A stretch of 64,000 nt of DNA from Flavipsychrobacter sp. (GCA_024508935.1 JANINW010000019.1:92823-156822), one strand, 5' to 3'. Positions 35,650 to 44,742 are shown, counted from the stretch's first letter. Notes: generated from the sequence alone by a model not told the origin. Made by a program: numbers and translations.

Positions 35650-36540
35650 TTACCCTCGCGGATGGTTCAGTTTATGAACCTCTTTGAGCTTTTCAATATT
35701 GTTATGTGTATACACCTGCGTGGCAGCAAGGCTGCTATGGCCCAGCAGGTCTTTAATAGCTTGTATATTGGCACCATTGTTCAGCAAATGCGTGGCAAAG
35801 GTGTGCCGCAGCACGTGCGGGCTTTTTTTAGACAGGGTAGTAGTAGCGGTAAGATATTTTTTTACCGTACGGTATATATAGCCTGCATATAGCGGGTTGC
35901 CGTCTTCCAGCACCAGCAAATGGGCGTCGGCATTTATGCCCAGGTTCTTTTTTTCGTTTATATAATCTTTTATGGTTTCCAGCAATAGCTTGCTTACAGG
36001 CAGCAGGCGTTCTTTGTTGCCTTTACCCAATACTCTTACCTGGTCCAGGCTCCATTCTATATCGGTTTCTTTTAGCTGCAGCAATTCGCTGCGGCGCATA
36101 CCGGTCTGGTACAGCAGTTCGCAGATAATGCGGTCTGTAAATCCTTTAAAGCCCTCGTCAAATTGGAGTTCTTCCAGCAGGAACTCGGCTTCCTGCTCTT
36201 TCAGGTATACCGGCAGGCGCTTGGGCAGGCGCAGGGCGTGCAATTGCTTTACGGGGTTTTTATCCGCAAGCTGCAGGCGCATTAAATATTTGTAGAAAGA
36301 ATTGAGGCTGGATAATTTCCGGTTGATGCTGCGTTCGGCCTGTTCTTCATCCTTCAGGCTGGCCAGCCAGCTGCGCACATGGAAATGCGCAATGCTTTTA
36401 GCATCGTCTATATTGAATTCCCCGGCTATAAAAGTGAAAAACTGGTTGAGGTCTTTGCTGTAAGCAGTTAATGTATACTGTGAATAGCGTTTCTCGAAAC
36501 GTAGGTACTGAAGAAAATCCGTGAGCTTTTGTTCAAGCAT
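35650..36540 (-). CDS. xerC: Tyrosine recombinase, XerC type
   Basis: The 296-residue product is a site-specific recombinase of the XerC/XerD group. The catalytic set is complete: R149 (QTGMRRSEL), K173 (GKGNKER), H242 and R245 (HVLRHTFATHLL), H268 (LLGHSS) and the nucleophile Y277 (TQVYTH). An N-terminal SAM-like core-binding domain occupies about residues 1-95. It should resolve chromosome dimers at dif. It lies between rpsU and hpf, a conserved Bacteroidota position, so it is a housekeeping gene and not part of a mobile element. Its start codon directly follows a strong hairpin. Confidence 0.93.
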   Translation of the reverse strand: MLEQKLTDFLQYLRFEKRYSQYTLTAYSKDLNQFFTFIAGEFNIDDAKSIAHFHVRSWLASLKDEEQAERSINRKLSSLNSFYKYLMRLQLADKNPVKQLHALRLPKRLPVYLKEQEAEFLLEELQFDEGFKGFTDRIICELLYQTGMRRSELLQLKETDIEWSLDQVRVLGKGNKERLLPVSKLLLETIKDYINEKKNLGINADAHLLVLEDGNPLYAGYIYRTVKKYLTATTTLSKKSPHVLRHTFATHLLNNGANIQAIKDLLGHSSLAATQVYTHNNIEKLKEVHKLNHPRG

Positions 36541-36546
36541 AGAAAA

Positions 36547-36584
36547 ACCTGGTACTGTAAATATACATCATTACAGTACCAGGT
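36547..36584 (-). terminator. Perfect hairpin directly before xerC
   Basis: Perfect 14-bp arms ACCTGGTACTGTAA / TTACAGTACCAGGT with a 10-base loop. On the minus strand the stem ends in GGTTTTTCT and the next triplet is the xerC ATG, so a U tract abuts the start codon. It ends the rpsU transcript or attenuates xerC. Confidence 0.8.
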
Positions 36585-36632
36585 GCAATAGTATTGTCAG
36601 ACAACTTTGTTAAAAAGTTGTATTAAACATTT

Positions 36633-36827
36633 TTAGTCCAGGTTGCCGGCCAGCAGTTGTTGGCGGTAAACAGCTTTCAGAACTTCCTTACGGCGCCTGA
36701 TAGATGGCTTTGTAAAAGACTGGCGGTCACGTAATTGGTTGAGAATGCGTGCTTTTTCGTACTTCTTCTTGTACTTTTTCAGCGCCTTGTCGATGTTTTC
36801 GCAGTCTTTCGAATCAATTATTAACAT
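36633..36827 (-). CDS. rpsU: 30S ribosomal protein S21
   Basis: The 64-residue basic product matches bS21: MLIIDSKDCENIDKALKKYKKKYEKARIL, then RQSFTKPSIRRRKEVLKAVYRQQ (the common name segment). S21 sits near the anti-Shine-Dalgarno region of 16S rRNA. The ATG at 36827 was chosen because a full promoter lies at 36860-36890, inside the longer frame that starts at 36902. Confidence 0.95.
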   Translation of the reverse strand: MLIIDSKDCENIDKALKKYKKKYEKARILNQLRDRQSFTKPSIRRRKEVLKAVYRQQLLAGNLD

Positions 36828-36859
36828 ATTAAATACCCCCTTTTTGGTAATTGGGATGG

Positions 36860-36890
36860 CAAAGGTAGCATTTTTTGACATTTGACCAAA
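36860..36890 (-). promoter_or_regulatory. Consensus promoter of rpsU
   Basis: On the minus strand: TTTG (36887-36890), 19 bases, TACCTTTG (36860-36867). Both boxes and the spacing match the Bacteroidota consensus. It lies 32 bases before the ATG. Confidence 0.8.
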
Positions 36891-36918
36891 CTTTTTAGGC
36901 ATTCGCCTTAAAACTCAA

Positions 36919-36926
36919 TAATTTTG
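36919..36926 (+). promoter_or_regulatory. -7 box of the lipoprotein-ribE transcript
   Basis: TAATTTTG matches TAnnTTTG and lies 48 bases before the ATG at 36975. It contains the TTG start of the longer frame, which is therefore rejected. It is divergent from the rpsU promoter. Confidence 0.55.
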
Positions 36927-36974
36927 GAACGATTAGTGCGTTTATTTATAAGCGTTTATATTGTAGCTGATTTT

Positions 36975-37520
36975 ATGACAAGGGTATTATATCTATGCAT
37001 TGCGGTGGCAGCTTTACTGGCCGGCTGTAAGAAAGAAGAACCGGCAACCGGGAATCCTAACCAGATTACCGGCGTGTATTGTAATGATCCTAAAGCAGTT
37101 AACTATAATAAAGGATTCCCCGGCACCCCAGATAACAGCATCTGCATTTATCCTACCGATGTATTCAGAGGTACTTATGTATTCATAGATTCCATTTTCG
37201 ATATCAATTTCAGGTACGACACGGTATATTCCCATATCATCACCCTGGAAGCTGTAGACCTGAATAAAATGCTGCTGAAGGGCCTGTGCAGTGATTCTGC
37301 CCTGCCTGTAACGGCCGACCGCTTCTATAAAGCCACCATCGATTCTTCTTACAGTGATTATGGTTTGCTAATGCCGGGCCACTGGCTTTGCAGCAAGGCC
37401 GATACCATCAGTGGTTTCCTGGTACGCAGCCAAACCGACAGCACCATCCTCAAGATCAACCTAACCGTATTGAGCGATACAGGACTCAACTACCATATAG
37501 GTTCAGCAAAAAAACAATAA
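36975..37520 (+). CDS. Lipoprotein of unknown function
   Basis: The 181-residue product (from MTRVLYLCIAVAALLAGCKKEEP) has lipobox LLAGC. A short motif near the N-terminus, VYCNDPKAVNYNKGFPGTPD with SICIYP after it, is of the Cys-rich C.D..A.NYN type common in Bacteroidota surface proteins. The rest shows no recognised domain. It ends 14 bases before ribE and is probably co-transcribed, although a link to riboflavin is not evident. Confidence 0.75.
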   Translation: MTRVLYLCIAVAALLAGCKKEEPATGNPNQITGVYCNDPKAVNYNKGFPGTPDNSICIYPTDVFRGTYVFIDSIFDINFRYDTVYSHIITLEAVDLNKMLLKGLCSDSALPVTADRFYKATIDSSYSDYGLLMPGHWLCSKADTISGFLVRSQTDSTILKINLTVLSDTGLNYHIGSAKKQ

Positions 37521-37534
37521 TACAGCAATACAAC

Positions 37535-38125
37535 ATGTTCACGGGCATTATTGAAACAATGGGAACGGTTGCTTCCGTATCGCGTTCGGGTACGAATGCA
37601 GATATATGGATGGAATCCTCCATTACCCCCGAATTAAAAATAGACCAGTCGGTTTCTCATAACGGCATCTGCCTTACCGTGGTAGAGATACATTTGCCGA
37701 AATACAGGGTCACAGCCGTAGAAGAAACGCTGGCAAAAACCAACCTGGGAAACTGGAAGCAAGGAGACAGGATAAACATAGAACGTGCTATGAAAATAGG
37801 CGACCGGCTCGACGGGCATTTTGTACAGGGGCATGTAGATGCTGTGGCCACCTGCGTATCGAAGCAGACGCTGCAGGGCAGCTGGTTATTCCGCTTCCGT
37901 TTTCCCGAAGCATTTGCTGCATTGGTAATTGAGAAAGGATCTGTCTGCCTCAACGGGGTAAGCCTTACCGCTTTCAATGTAGCAAATAATGAACTGTCTG
38001 TTACTATTATCCCTTATACTTACGATCATACCAATTTCTCTGCTATAGAAGCAGGTACTACTGTGAACGTGGAATTTGATGTGCTGGGCAAATACCTGCT
38101 GCGGCAACAGGAACTGAAGGCATAA
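37535..38125 (+). CDS. ribE: Riboflavin synthase alpha chain
   Basis: The 196-residue enzyme dismutates two 6,7-dimethyl-8-ribityllumazines to riboflavin. Two lumazine-binding domains are visible: MFTGIIETMGTVASV ... SHNGICLTVVEI and DGHFVQGHVDAVA ... SVCLNGVSLTAFNV. The length is normal. The start at 37535 (MFTGI) is fixed by family alignment; the longer frame is the shadow of the lipoprotein gene. No FMN riboswitch is seen before it. Confidence 0.95.
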   Translation: MFTGIIETMGTVASVSRSGTNADIWMESSITPELKIDQSVSHNGICLTVVEIHLPKYRVTAVEETLAKTNLGNWKQGDRINIERAMKIGDRLDGHFVQGHVDAVATCVSKQTLQGSWLFRFRFPEAFAALVIEKGSVCLNGVSLTAFNVANNELSVTIIPYTYDHTNFSAIEAGTTVNVEFDVLGKYLLRQQELKA

Positions 38126-38182
38126 TATTTATCTTTACGCAACTGCGGCAGTTAAGGCTGAACGCCACGATTTTACCCCAAT

Positions 38183-39889
38183 ATGCAAAGGCCAGAAATA
38201 AAGCCGTATTATGATATAGTAGTGATAGGCGCCGGTGTAGGCGGGCTTACTGCTGCTGCTTTGCTCAGCAAGGCAGGCTTTTCAGTATGTGTGCTGGAAA
38301 AAGAACCGCATGCGGGTGGCTATCTCGCAGGGTTCCGGCGGAAGGACTTCCGTTTTGATACGGCCATACACTGGCTGAATCAATGTATGCCCGGCGGCAT
38401 GGCTGCCATGATATTTGATATACTGGGCAGCGACCACCCGGTACCGGTGCCGCAAAAAAGAATAAGAAGGTATAAAGGAGAAACATTCGACTACCTGCTC
38501 ACCAATAACCCTGATGAGTTGCGGGATCAGTGGATAAAAGAGTTTCCGCATGAGAAAGAAGGCATCACCCGTTTTTTCAAAACAGCAAAAAGGTTAGGTA
38601 AGTCCTTTGCCAATTTCGGGCATGTATTTCGGTCTGAAGAAACGATGAATTTTTTTGAGCGTATGGCCAATAAGCGCAACCTGCTGAAGTTTGCCATGCC
38701 GTTCATACCGCTCATAAGATATACAGGGCCCGAAGGACTGAAGAAAGGTTTGAACAAATATTTCAAAGAGCCTAAGCTGCACGAGATATTTGCTGCTGAT
38801 ACAGAATTGCTATCCTGCCTGGTGCCGATAGGCTGGGCCTACTATGGCGATTTTCAAAGTCCGCCGGTTGGGGGCGGGCAGGTGATACCTGAATGGCTGG
38901 AGCATATTGTAAAGTATTATGGCAACGACCTCTTTTATAAGAGTAAGGTGAACCGCATCATTACAGAAGCAGGCACAGCAAAAGGTGTGGAGTTTGAGCA
39001 CCGTGGCAATACGTATACGGTAAACAGCAAGTATGTAATAGCTGCCTGCGATGTGGAAGCGTTGTATGAGAAGATGTTGCCGCCGGATGCGGTGCCTGAT
39101 AAAATGAAGAACAAGCTACGCGGTGCAGACCTGTACAGTTCTTCTGTTACCGTATCTATAGCGCTGGATTGCTCACCGGCAGAACTGGGCTTTAATGAGG
39201 AACTGGTACATATACCGGGGGATAGTACAGGTGTAGACCCAGAGACGGCAGAGGTAAGCATATTGGCCCCATCCTTCCGCGACCCATCGCTGGCACCGGA
39301 AGGGTTTGGTACCCTCACTTTGTATATGCCTGCTTTTATGCAGTATAAAGACAACTGGCATACAGATACTGACGATGACAAAAATTATATAAGGAACGAA
39401 AAATACAAACAGCTAAAAACAGGTATTGCAGAAGTCATCATCCGCCGTGTAGAAGAACGTGTTGCGCCTAACCTGCGACAGCATATATTGTTCTATGATG
39501 TGGCCACGCCTATTACACACTGGCGGTATACCGGTAATCGTAATGGTACGATGATGGGTGCTAAACCTGGTCGTGCCAATATGCAGGGTAAAGTAGCCCA
39601 CTACCAGACACCGGTGAAAAACCTGCTGCTGGGCGGCCATTGGGCCGAATTGGGCGGCGGCGTGCCTATAGCTGTGAAAGCGGGTACCAATGCCAGCCTA
39701 CTGGTATTGCAGAAAGAAAAACCCGCAGCCTTCCAGGTGCTGGCCGATTATATGGATGGTAAAATAAGTGCTGGCCGTTTACTGAAATGTCCTTATTTCA
39801 AACCGTACGATAATAGCTGGAAACAGGCACCTACGCCCGCACAAAAAGCAGCAAAGCGCAAAGCAGGTGAGGATGGCAGCGTAGCTTAG
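38183..39889 (+). CDS. CrtI-like FAD-dependent oxidoreductase
   Basis: The 568-residue product belongs to the phytoene desaturase / carotenoid isomerase / retinol saturase group. The FAD fold is at the N-terminus (YDIVVIGAGVGGLTAAALLSKAG, then VCVLEKEPHAGGYLAGF), and the C-terminal FAD motif is NLLLGGHWAELGGGVPIAVKAGTNA. No other carotenoid gene is adjacent, so the substrate is open. It follows ribE after 57 bases. It overlaps the convergent MscS gene by 4 bases. Confidence 0.85.
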   Translation: MQRPEIKPYYDIVVIGAGVGGLTAAALLSKAGFSVCVLEKEPHAGGYLAGFRRKDFRFDTAIHWLNQCMPGGMAAMIFDILGSDHPVPVPQKRIRRYKGETFDYLLTNNPDELRDQWIKEFPHEKEGITRFFKTAKRLGKSFANFGHVFRSEETMNFFERMANKRNLLKFAMPFIPLIRYTGPEGLKKGLNKYFKEPKLHEIFAADTELLSCLVPIGWAYYGDFQSPPVGGGQVIPEWLEHIVKYYGNDLFYKSKVNRIITEAGTAKGVEFEHRGNTYTVNSKYVIAACDVEALYEKMLPPDAVPDKMKNKLRGADLYSSSVTVSIALDCSPAELGFNEELVHIPGDSTGVDPETAEVSILAPSFRDPSLAPEGFGTLTLYMPAFMQYKDNWHTDTDDDKNYIRNEKYKQLKTGIAEVIIRRVEERVAPNLRQHILFYDVATPITHWRYTGNRNGTMMGAKPGRANMQGKVAHYQTPVKNLLLGGHWAELGGGVPIAVKAGTNASLLVLQKEKPAAFQVLADYMDGKISAGRLLKCPYFKPYDNSWKQAPTPAQKAAKRKAGEDGSVA

Positions 39890-41079
39890 ATAATCGGGTC
39901 TTCTTCTTTTTCACTTGCCTGGTCCTCTATGTTTTTTTCATTGTACGCAGTATCGGGCGTTATAGATGTGATATTGCCTTTGCCGCTGTAGCGCTCAATG
40001 GTTTCGTATATCAGCATATTGATACTATGCTTCAGCGTACTGAGTTTCATCTCATCATCCAAAGGCTGCTGCACATAGTAGCTTACCAGTAGCTGGAACA
40101 CATTTTCGCCAAAGCCTTCAATTACAATTTCTACCGGCGGCAATATGTATAGCGTATGCTCAATTTTATGCTCAAGTTCACGGATGATTCCCTGCAGTGC
40201 ATCATGTGTTATGTATTTCACATTCACTACCAGCTTCACCTTGCGCGAAAAACGCGCTGAAAGATTTTCAAGGTTCTCACCTACCAGTTTTTTATTGGGC
40301 ACAATAAAGGCCGAACCTTCGTTGCCGCGTATGCGCGTGCTGCGCAATCCTATACGTTCTACTGTACCTTCTATGGAGCCCAGTTTTATTTTATCGCCGG
40401 TCTCAAAAGGTTTGTCGCTGAGTATGGTGAAAGCCGCAAACAGGTTTTCAACGCTTTCCTTAGCGGCAAGTGCTATGGCCACACCACCTATGCCCAGGCC
40501 GGTCATAAGCGCCGGTATGTTTACATGAAAGACTGAGCCCAATACCCAGAAGATACCGATAGTCCAAAGGATGACCTTGGCTACCTCTTTGGTAAGCGGT
40601 AATAATTGCTGCCTGCCTTTATTATGCTCCTGGTGGGCTTTTTCCATGTGCACGTAGTACACAAAGTCCAGTATGCGCACCAGCACCAGTGTGCTGAACA
40701 GGATAATAAAGAACAGGAAAATATGATCGGCAATATCGCCCAGCCGTATCGCTAATACCTCACGTTTGCCTTGGTAGCGGTGCATAACAAACCGGCCCAG
40801 CAGTATGCTGAGCTGGCTTGCAGCAACATAAAATAATATGGTTTGAAGCAATGATTCCAGCGGCGGACGTACCAGGCTCTCAAAGGTCTTACCATGTTTC
40901 TTGTCGGTATACCGGTTAGATATAGAGGCACTTAACCGGGCCAGGCCACGGGCTAATGGTTTTTTTAATAGCAGGGTGGCTATAATGATGATGATACACC
41001 ACAGCAGGCTGGATATTTTCTCTCCGCCAATACTTGTTTCAAAATCCGGCCAGTTTATCTGCAGTAAAAATCCTCTCAT
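39886..41079 (-). CDS. MscS-family mechanosensitive channel
   Basis: The 397-residue product has several N-terminal membrane helices (first about 20-42) and the MscS pore helix: LMTGLGIGGVAIALAAKESVENLF, followed by the beta domain DKPFETGDKIKLGSIEGTVERIGLRSTRIR and GSAFIVPNKKLVGENLENLS. It should open on membrane tension and release solutes at the inner membrane. It is longer than E. coli MscS by about two helices. dapD is upstream, 28 bases away. Confidence 0.92.
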   Translation of the reverse strand: MRGFLLQINWPDFETSIGGEKISSLLWCIIIIIATLLLKKPLARGLARLSASISNRYTDKKHGKTFESLVRPPLESLLQTILFYVAASQLSILLGRFVMHRYQGKREVLAIRLGDIADHIFLFFIILFSTLVLVRILDFVYYVHMEKAHQEHNKGRQQLLPLTKEVAKVILWTIGIFWVLGSVFHVNIPALMTGLGIGGVAIALAAKESVENLFAAFTILSDKPFETGDKIKLGSIEGTVERIGLRSTRIRGNEGSAFIVPNKKLVGENLENLSARFSRKVKLVVNVKYITHDALQGIIRELEHKIEHTLYILPPVEIVIEGFGENVFQLLVSYYVQQPLDDEMKLSTLKHSINMLIYETIERYSGKGNITSITPDTAYNEKNIEDQASEKEEDPII

Positions 41080-41107
41080 AGTTAGCCGCCAAAAATCGCA
41101 AATAGAA

Positions 41108-41929
41108 TTATACAGAAACGTTAAACTCTCTTAACGCATCATTCAGGCTCGTTTTCAGGTCGGTAGAAGGTTTGCGCTGGCCAATGATAAGTGCACAGCT
41201 CACCTGGTATTCACCTGCAGGGAATTTTTTGGTATAGCTGCCTGGTATCACCACGCTGCGTGCCGGCACACGTCCTTTATACTCCACTGGTTCTGCACCG
41301 CTTACATCTATAATTTTCGTCGACTGTGTCAATACTACGTTAGCACCCAGTACAGCTTCTTTTTCTACTACCACACCTTCTACTACTATACAACGTGAGC
41401 CTATAAATGCGCCGTCTTCGATAATAACAGGGCCGGCCTGTAAAGGTTCGAGCACACCGCCAATGCCTACGCCACCGCTCAGGTGCACGCCTTTACCTAT
41501 TTGTGCGCAACTGCCTACGGTAGCCCAGGTATCTACCATGGTGCCTTCGTCAACAAATGCACCTATGTTTACGTACGATGGCATCAGTACTACATTACGG
41601 GCTATATAGCCACCATAGCGCGCTACTGCATGCGGCACGGCACGCACACCCAGTTCGGCATAGCCTTTTTTCAGCAGCATCTTATCATAGAATTCGAAAG
41701 GCTCCATGGTCCATGTTTGCATAGGCTGTATGCCAAAATACAGGAGTATGGCCTGCTTTACCCATTGCTGTACTTCCCAGCCATTATTGCCGGGTACAGC
41801 CACGCGCAGGCGGCCTTTGTCTACTTCTTCTATCACTGCACGAACGGCATCTTTATATTTTTCGTCTTTCAGTAATTCGCGGTTGGCATAGGCAGCTTCT
41901 ATAAGCTGCTGCAATTCCTGTGGCATCAT
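41108..41929 (-). CDS. dapD: 2,3,4,5-tetrahydropyridine-2,6-dicarboxylate N-succinyltransferase
   Basis: The 273-residue enzyme transfers succinyl from succinyl-CoA in the lysine/diaminopimelate pathway. The C-terminal half is a left-handed beta-helix of hexapeptide repeats (YIARNVVLMPSYVNIGAFVDEGTMVDTWATVGSCAQIGKGVHLS, in pieces), with the conserved SCALIIGQRK near the end. The length is normal. It probably forms an operon with mscS. Confidence 0.95.
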   Translation of the reverse strand: MMPQELQQLIEAAYANRELLKDEKYKDAVRAVIEEVDKGRLRVAVPGNNGWEVQQWVKQAILLYFGIQPMQTWTMEPFEFYDKMLLKKGYAELGVRAVPHAVARYGGYIARNVVLMPSYVNIGAFVDEGTMVDTWATVGSCAQIGKGVHLSGGVGIGGVLEPLQAGPVIIEDGAFIGSRCIVVEGVVVEKEAVLGANVVLTQSTKIIDVSGAEPVEYKGRVPARSVVIPGSYTKKFPAGEYQVSCALIIGQRKPSTDLKTSLNDALREFNVSV

Positions 41930-42025
41930 ATGCTAAATTGATTTGTGCCGCGAAAATAAGAAGATGACAGACAGAGATGAAATATATTTCTTATATTTAT
42001 ATTGTATTGCTACCTGTACACGCCT

Positions 42026-42919
42026 ATGAAAAGACCCTTACTTTTTCTACTCTTATTGTTTATACCTGTCAATGTCTTCAGCCAGAAGATACATTTTTGC
42101 GACAATGACAATGTTTGGAAGATATATCACCAATCATTTCCTCCCGGACCTCTGAGCATCTGGACTATTACCAATTATTTTAATGGACAGGTAATTATAA
42201 AAGGTGTTGCATATAAGCATCTAAGCAATTCGTTGAATTTTTATGTGCGTGAAGATACGGCTGATGCCAAGGTTTATTATTGCTGCAGGCAAGTTGACTC
42301 TGCAGAAGAAGTGCTTTATGATTATAATTGGAAAGTAGGGGATACCGTGCATTATAGTTCTGATACGGCGTGCATGTCTAAAGCATATTATACAGTTGCG
42401 TCAGTCGATTCTGTTTTAATAAATGGAAACTGGTATCATGTGTGGAACATGGCGCAACTAATAAATCCAAGTGCCTGCAATGTTTTTACTTTTAAAGTTA
42501 TTGAAGGATTAGGTAGCACGATAGGTCCACTGCAATGCTTGGATGCAATGGCCTTCGAAACGCAAAACGATCTCATCTGCTTCACTTCAGACGGAAACAT
42601 TTATCCATTAAGTAAAAAAGTAGGCGAGATAGATAATACCAATAGCTGCACGCTCTCCATTCCTGATGTATTAGTATCACAAGCCGCATCCGCCTATCCC
42701 AATCCAGTCACACCACTCAGCCGCATAAGATTGCCTTACGTGATGACAAGCGGCATTGTGCAAATAGTAAATGTGGTAGGACAAGTTATTTGGAAAAGAG
42801 CTGTTACAAACGAAAAGGAAATATGGATAGGCGATAAGATAGAGGTTCCAGGTGTGTATTATTATAAGATAACAGACAACGATGGTAAACTATTACTAGG
42901 AAAACTAAATAAAGAATAA
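42026..42919 (+). CDS. T9SS cargo protein, tandem family member 1
   Basis: The 297-residue product has a signal peptide (MKRPLLFLLLLFIPVNVFSQ), a middle region (about 20-205) with the pattern EVLYDYNWKVGDTVHYSSD and VIEGLGSTIGPL shared by the next two genes, and a T9SS sorting domain with AYPNPVTPLSRIRLPYV, then VQIVNVVGQVIW and PGVYYYKIT. The region resembles the many T9SS surface proteins of unknown function in Bacteroidota. The ATG at 42026 starts the signal peptide and replaces a longer frame. It is followed after two bases by member 2. Confidence 0.82.
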   Translation: MKRPLLFLLLLFIPVNVFSQKIHFCDNDNVWKIYHQSFPPGPLSIWTITNYFNGQVIIKGVAYKHLSNSLNFYVREDTADAKVYYCCRQVDSAEEVLYDYNWKVGDTVHYSSDTACMSKAYYTVASVDSVLINGNWYHVWNMAQLINPSACNVFTFKVIEGLGSTIGPLQCLDAMAFETQNDLICFTSDGNIYPLSKKVGEIDNTNSCTLSIPDVLVSQAASAYPNPVTPLSRIRLPYVMTSGIVQIVNVVGQVIWKRAVTNEKEIWIGDKIEVPGVYYYKITDNDGKLLLGKLNKE

Positions 42920-44656
42920 CTATGAAAAGACCCTTACTTTTTCTACTCTTAGTGCTTATATCTGTCAACGTCTTCGGCCAGAAGATACATTTTTGCGACA
43001 GCACGAATGTATGGGGGACGATCTGGTCAAGCTGGAACGAACCATTTGTACACAATGCATATAGCCATTTTAGTTCGGGAAAAGAAACAGTAAAAGGTAT
43101 TGAGTACTTAGTGCTGACCAGAGGGTCGCTGATGGTCAATCAGCAGGTTTTAGTTAGAGAAGACACATTAAATGGGCTAGTTTATTATTTGACTGAGGAT
43201 AGTACCGATGAGGTACTATACAACTATAATTGGAATATAGGTGATACAGTACACTATAGCTACAATTCCAAGTACCATTCATATTTCTACATGGTAAAAA
43301 GTATTGACTCTGTTAAAACCAATACTGTGTTTCATAAAGTTTGGAAACTGCAATTTTTGCCGGTGACTAATGAGGGGGCCTATCAAACATATTTCATTAT
43401 AGAGGGAATTGGAAGTACAATTGGTCCTGCCGGTGGACTATATCCGAGCGCATTCGAAACGGATGAGAAATTGTCATGTTTTACGAATCGTAGCAATACT
43501 CCTATCATATTGCCGTCAGTTGACTATTTTGACAACAACACCAGTTGCACACTCTCCATTCAAGATGTTTCAGCATCTCAACCAGCATCCGTCCATCCCA
43601 ATCCAGTCACACCATTCAGCCGCATAAGATTGCCTTATGAGATGAGAAGTGGAGTAGTGAAAATAATAAATGCAGTGGGTCAGGTAATTTGGCAAAGAAC
43701 CATTACAAATGAAAAGGAAATATGGATAGGCGATAAGATAGATGTTCCAGGTGTGTATTATTATAAGATAACAGACAACGATGGCAAACTATTACAAGGA
43801 AAACTAAATAAAGAATAACCTATGAAAAGACCCTTACTTTTTCTTTTTCTATTGCTGTTTTCATGCAATGTCTTCGGCCAGCGTATACGGTTTTGTGATA
43901 CCAGCAACGTGTGGAGGATAAAATCCACTTACTACGGTGGACCTATCAGTTCGTCTATCGGTAATTTTTCATTGAAGGGTGGATTTGATACGGTCTATCA
44001 TAATGTTCACTACCTGGCGGTACTTTATGGCGTTGGTTATTACCTGCTTAGAGAAGATACTGTGCAGGGGAAGGTATATTTTGTTGCATTGCCAAATTAT
44101 GGGGGCTCACAAATTGATACCAATGAAGCCATTCTTTATGACTATGCCTGGAAAGTAGGTGATACAGTGGTACGAAAATTTGATAATGAACACTACATGC
44201 ATTTAGTTGCAGGCGTTGACTCTGTTACAATACGTTCCGAGTCGTATAAAGTATGGCATTTCAAAGATATTGATACCGGCATTGGTCTGCCATCCGGCAA
44301 TTTCGATGTCATTGAAGGTATTGGAAGCCTGGATCATCCATTCTTTCCTGCGCGACCTATGAGATTTGAGCTTGGTTCACAGTTGCTTTGTTTCAGCAAT
44401 AATGGCACTACACCTGTTGTTTCTCCCAGTGTTTCCTATTTTGATAATGCCATCAGTTGCACACTGGCAATAGATGAGCTACAAAAAAATCAGCCAGCTT
44501 CCGTTTATCCCAATCCAATCACGCCATCCAGCCGCATAAGATTGCCTTACGTGATGAAAAGCGGCATTGTGCAAATAGTAAATGCGGTAGGACAGGTTAT
44601 TTGGCAAAGAGCTGTTACAAACGAAAAGGAAATATGGATAGGCGATAAGATAAACT
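42690..44656 (+). repeat. Near-identical 3' DNA blocks in three tandem genes
   Basis: Blocks at about 42690-42916, 43588-43815 and 44497-44656 encode the T9SS sorting domains and are very similar in DNA, for example GGAAATATGGATAGGCGATA is identical in all three. The 5' ends also repeat (ATGAAAAGACCCTTACTTTT at 42026, 42922 and 43822). The middles diverge. This pattern points to gene conversion or recent duplication acting on the ends. Confidence 0.75.
42922..43818 (+). CDS. T9SS cargo protein, tandem family member 2
   Basis: The 298-residue product shares the signal peptide MKRPLLFLLLVLISVNVFGQ and the sorting domain of member 1 at near-identity, but the middle differs strongly: DTLNGLVYYLTEDSTDEVLY, then VKSIDSVKTNTVFHKVWKLQ and YFIIEGIGSTIGPAGG. 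The start is 2 bases after the stop of member 1. The DNA of the first 30 bases and of the last 230 bases is close to that of member 1. Confidence 0.82.
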   Translation: MKRPLLFLLLVLISVNVFGQKIHFCDSTNVWGTIWSSWNEPFVHNAYSHFSSGKETVKGIEYLVLTRGSLMVNQQVLVREDTLNGLVYYLTEDSTDEVLYNYNWNIGDTVHYSYNSKYHSYFYMVKSIDSVKTNTVFHKVWKLQFLPVTNEGAYQTYFIIEGIGSTIGPAGGLYPSAFETDEKLSCFTNRSNTPIILPSVDYFDNNTSCTLSIQDVSASQPASVHPNPVTPFSRIRLPYEMRSGVVKIINAVGQVIWQRTITNEKEIWIGDKIDVPGVYYYKITDNDGKLLQGKLNKE

Positions 44657-44733
44657 CTTGCGGATTGTATTATTATAGAATAACAGAGGGTAATACAGCA
44701 TCCGTATTCAGCGGTAAAATTGTCTATCCTTAA
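43822..44733 (+). CDS. T9SS cargo protein, tandem family member 3
   Basis: The 303-residue product again starts MKRPLLFLFLLLFSCNVFGQ and has the related middle (AILYDYAWKVGDTVVRKFDN, FDVIEGIGSLDHPFF). Its sorting domain matches members 1 and 2 up to EIWIGDKI and then switches to a different ending (NSCGLYYYRITEGNTASVFSG), so the last 30 residues have another origin. It begins 3 bases after member 2. Confidence 0.82.
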   Translation: MKRPLLFLFLLLFSCNVFGQRIRFCDTSNVWRIKSTYYGGPISSSIGNFSLKGGFDTVYHNVHYLAVLYGVGYYLLREDTVQGKVYFVALPNYGGSQIDTNEAILYDYAWKVGDTVVRKFDNEHYMHLVAGVDSVTIRSESYKVWHFKDIDTGIGLPSGNFDVIEGIGSLDHPFFPARPMRFELGSQLLCFSNNGTTPVVSPSVSYFDNAISCTLAIDELQKNQPASVYPNPITPSSRIRLPYVMKSGIVQIVNAVGQVIWQRAVTNEKEIWIGDKINSCGLYYYRITEGNTASVFSGKIVYP

Positions 44734-44742
44734 AACTATTAC

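Noticed and set aside
35650-36540. The tyrosine recombinase as an integrase of a mobile element
   Set aside because: It lies between rpsU and hpf, a conserved housekeeping position, and no attachment-site duplication or element genes are seen. The nearest tRNA gene is 22 kb away.
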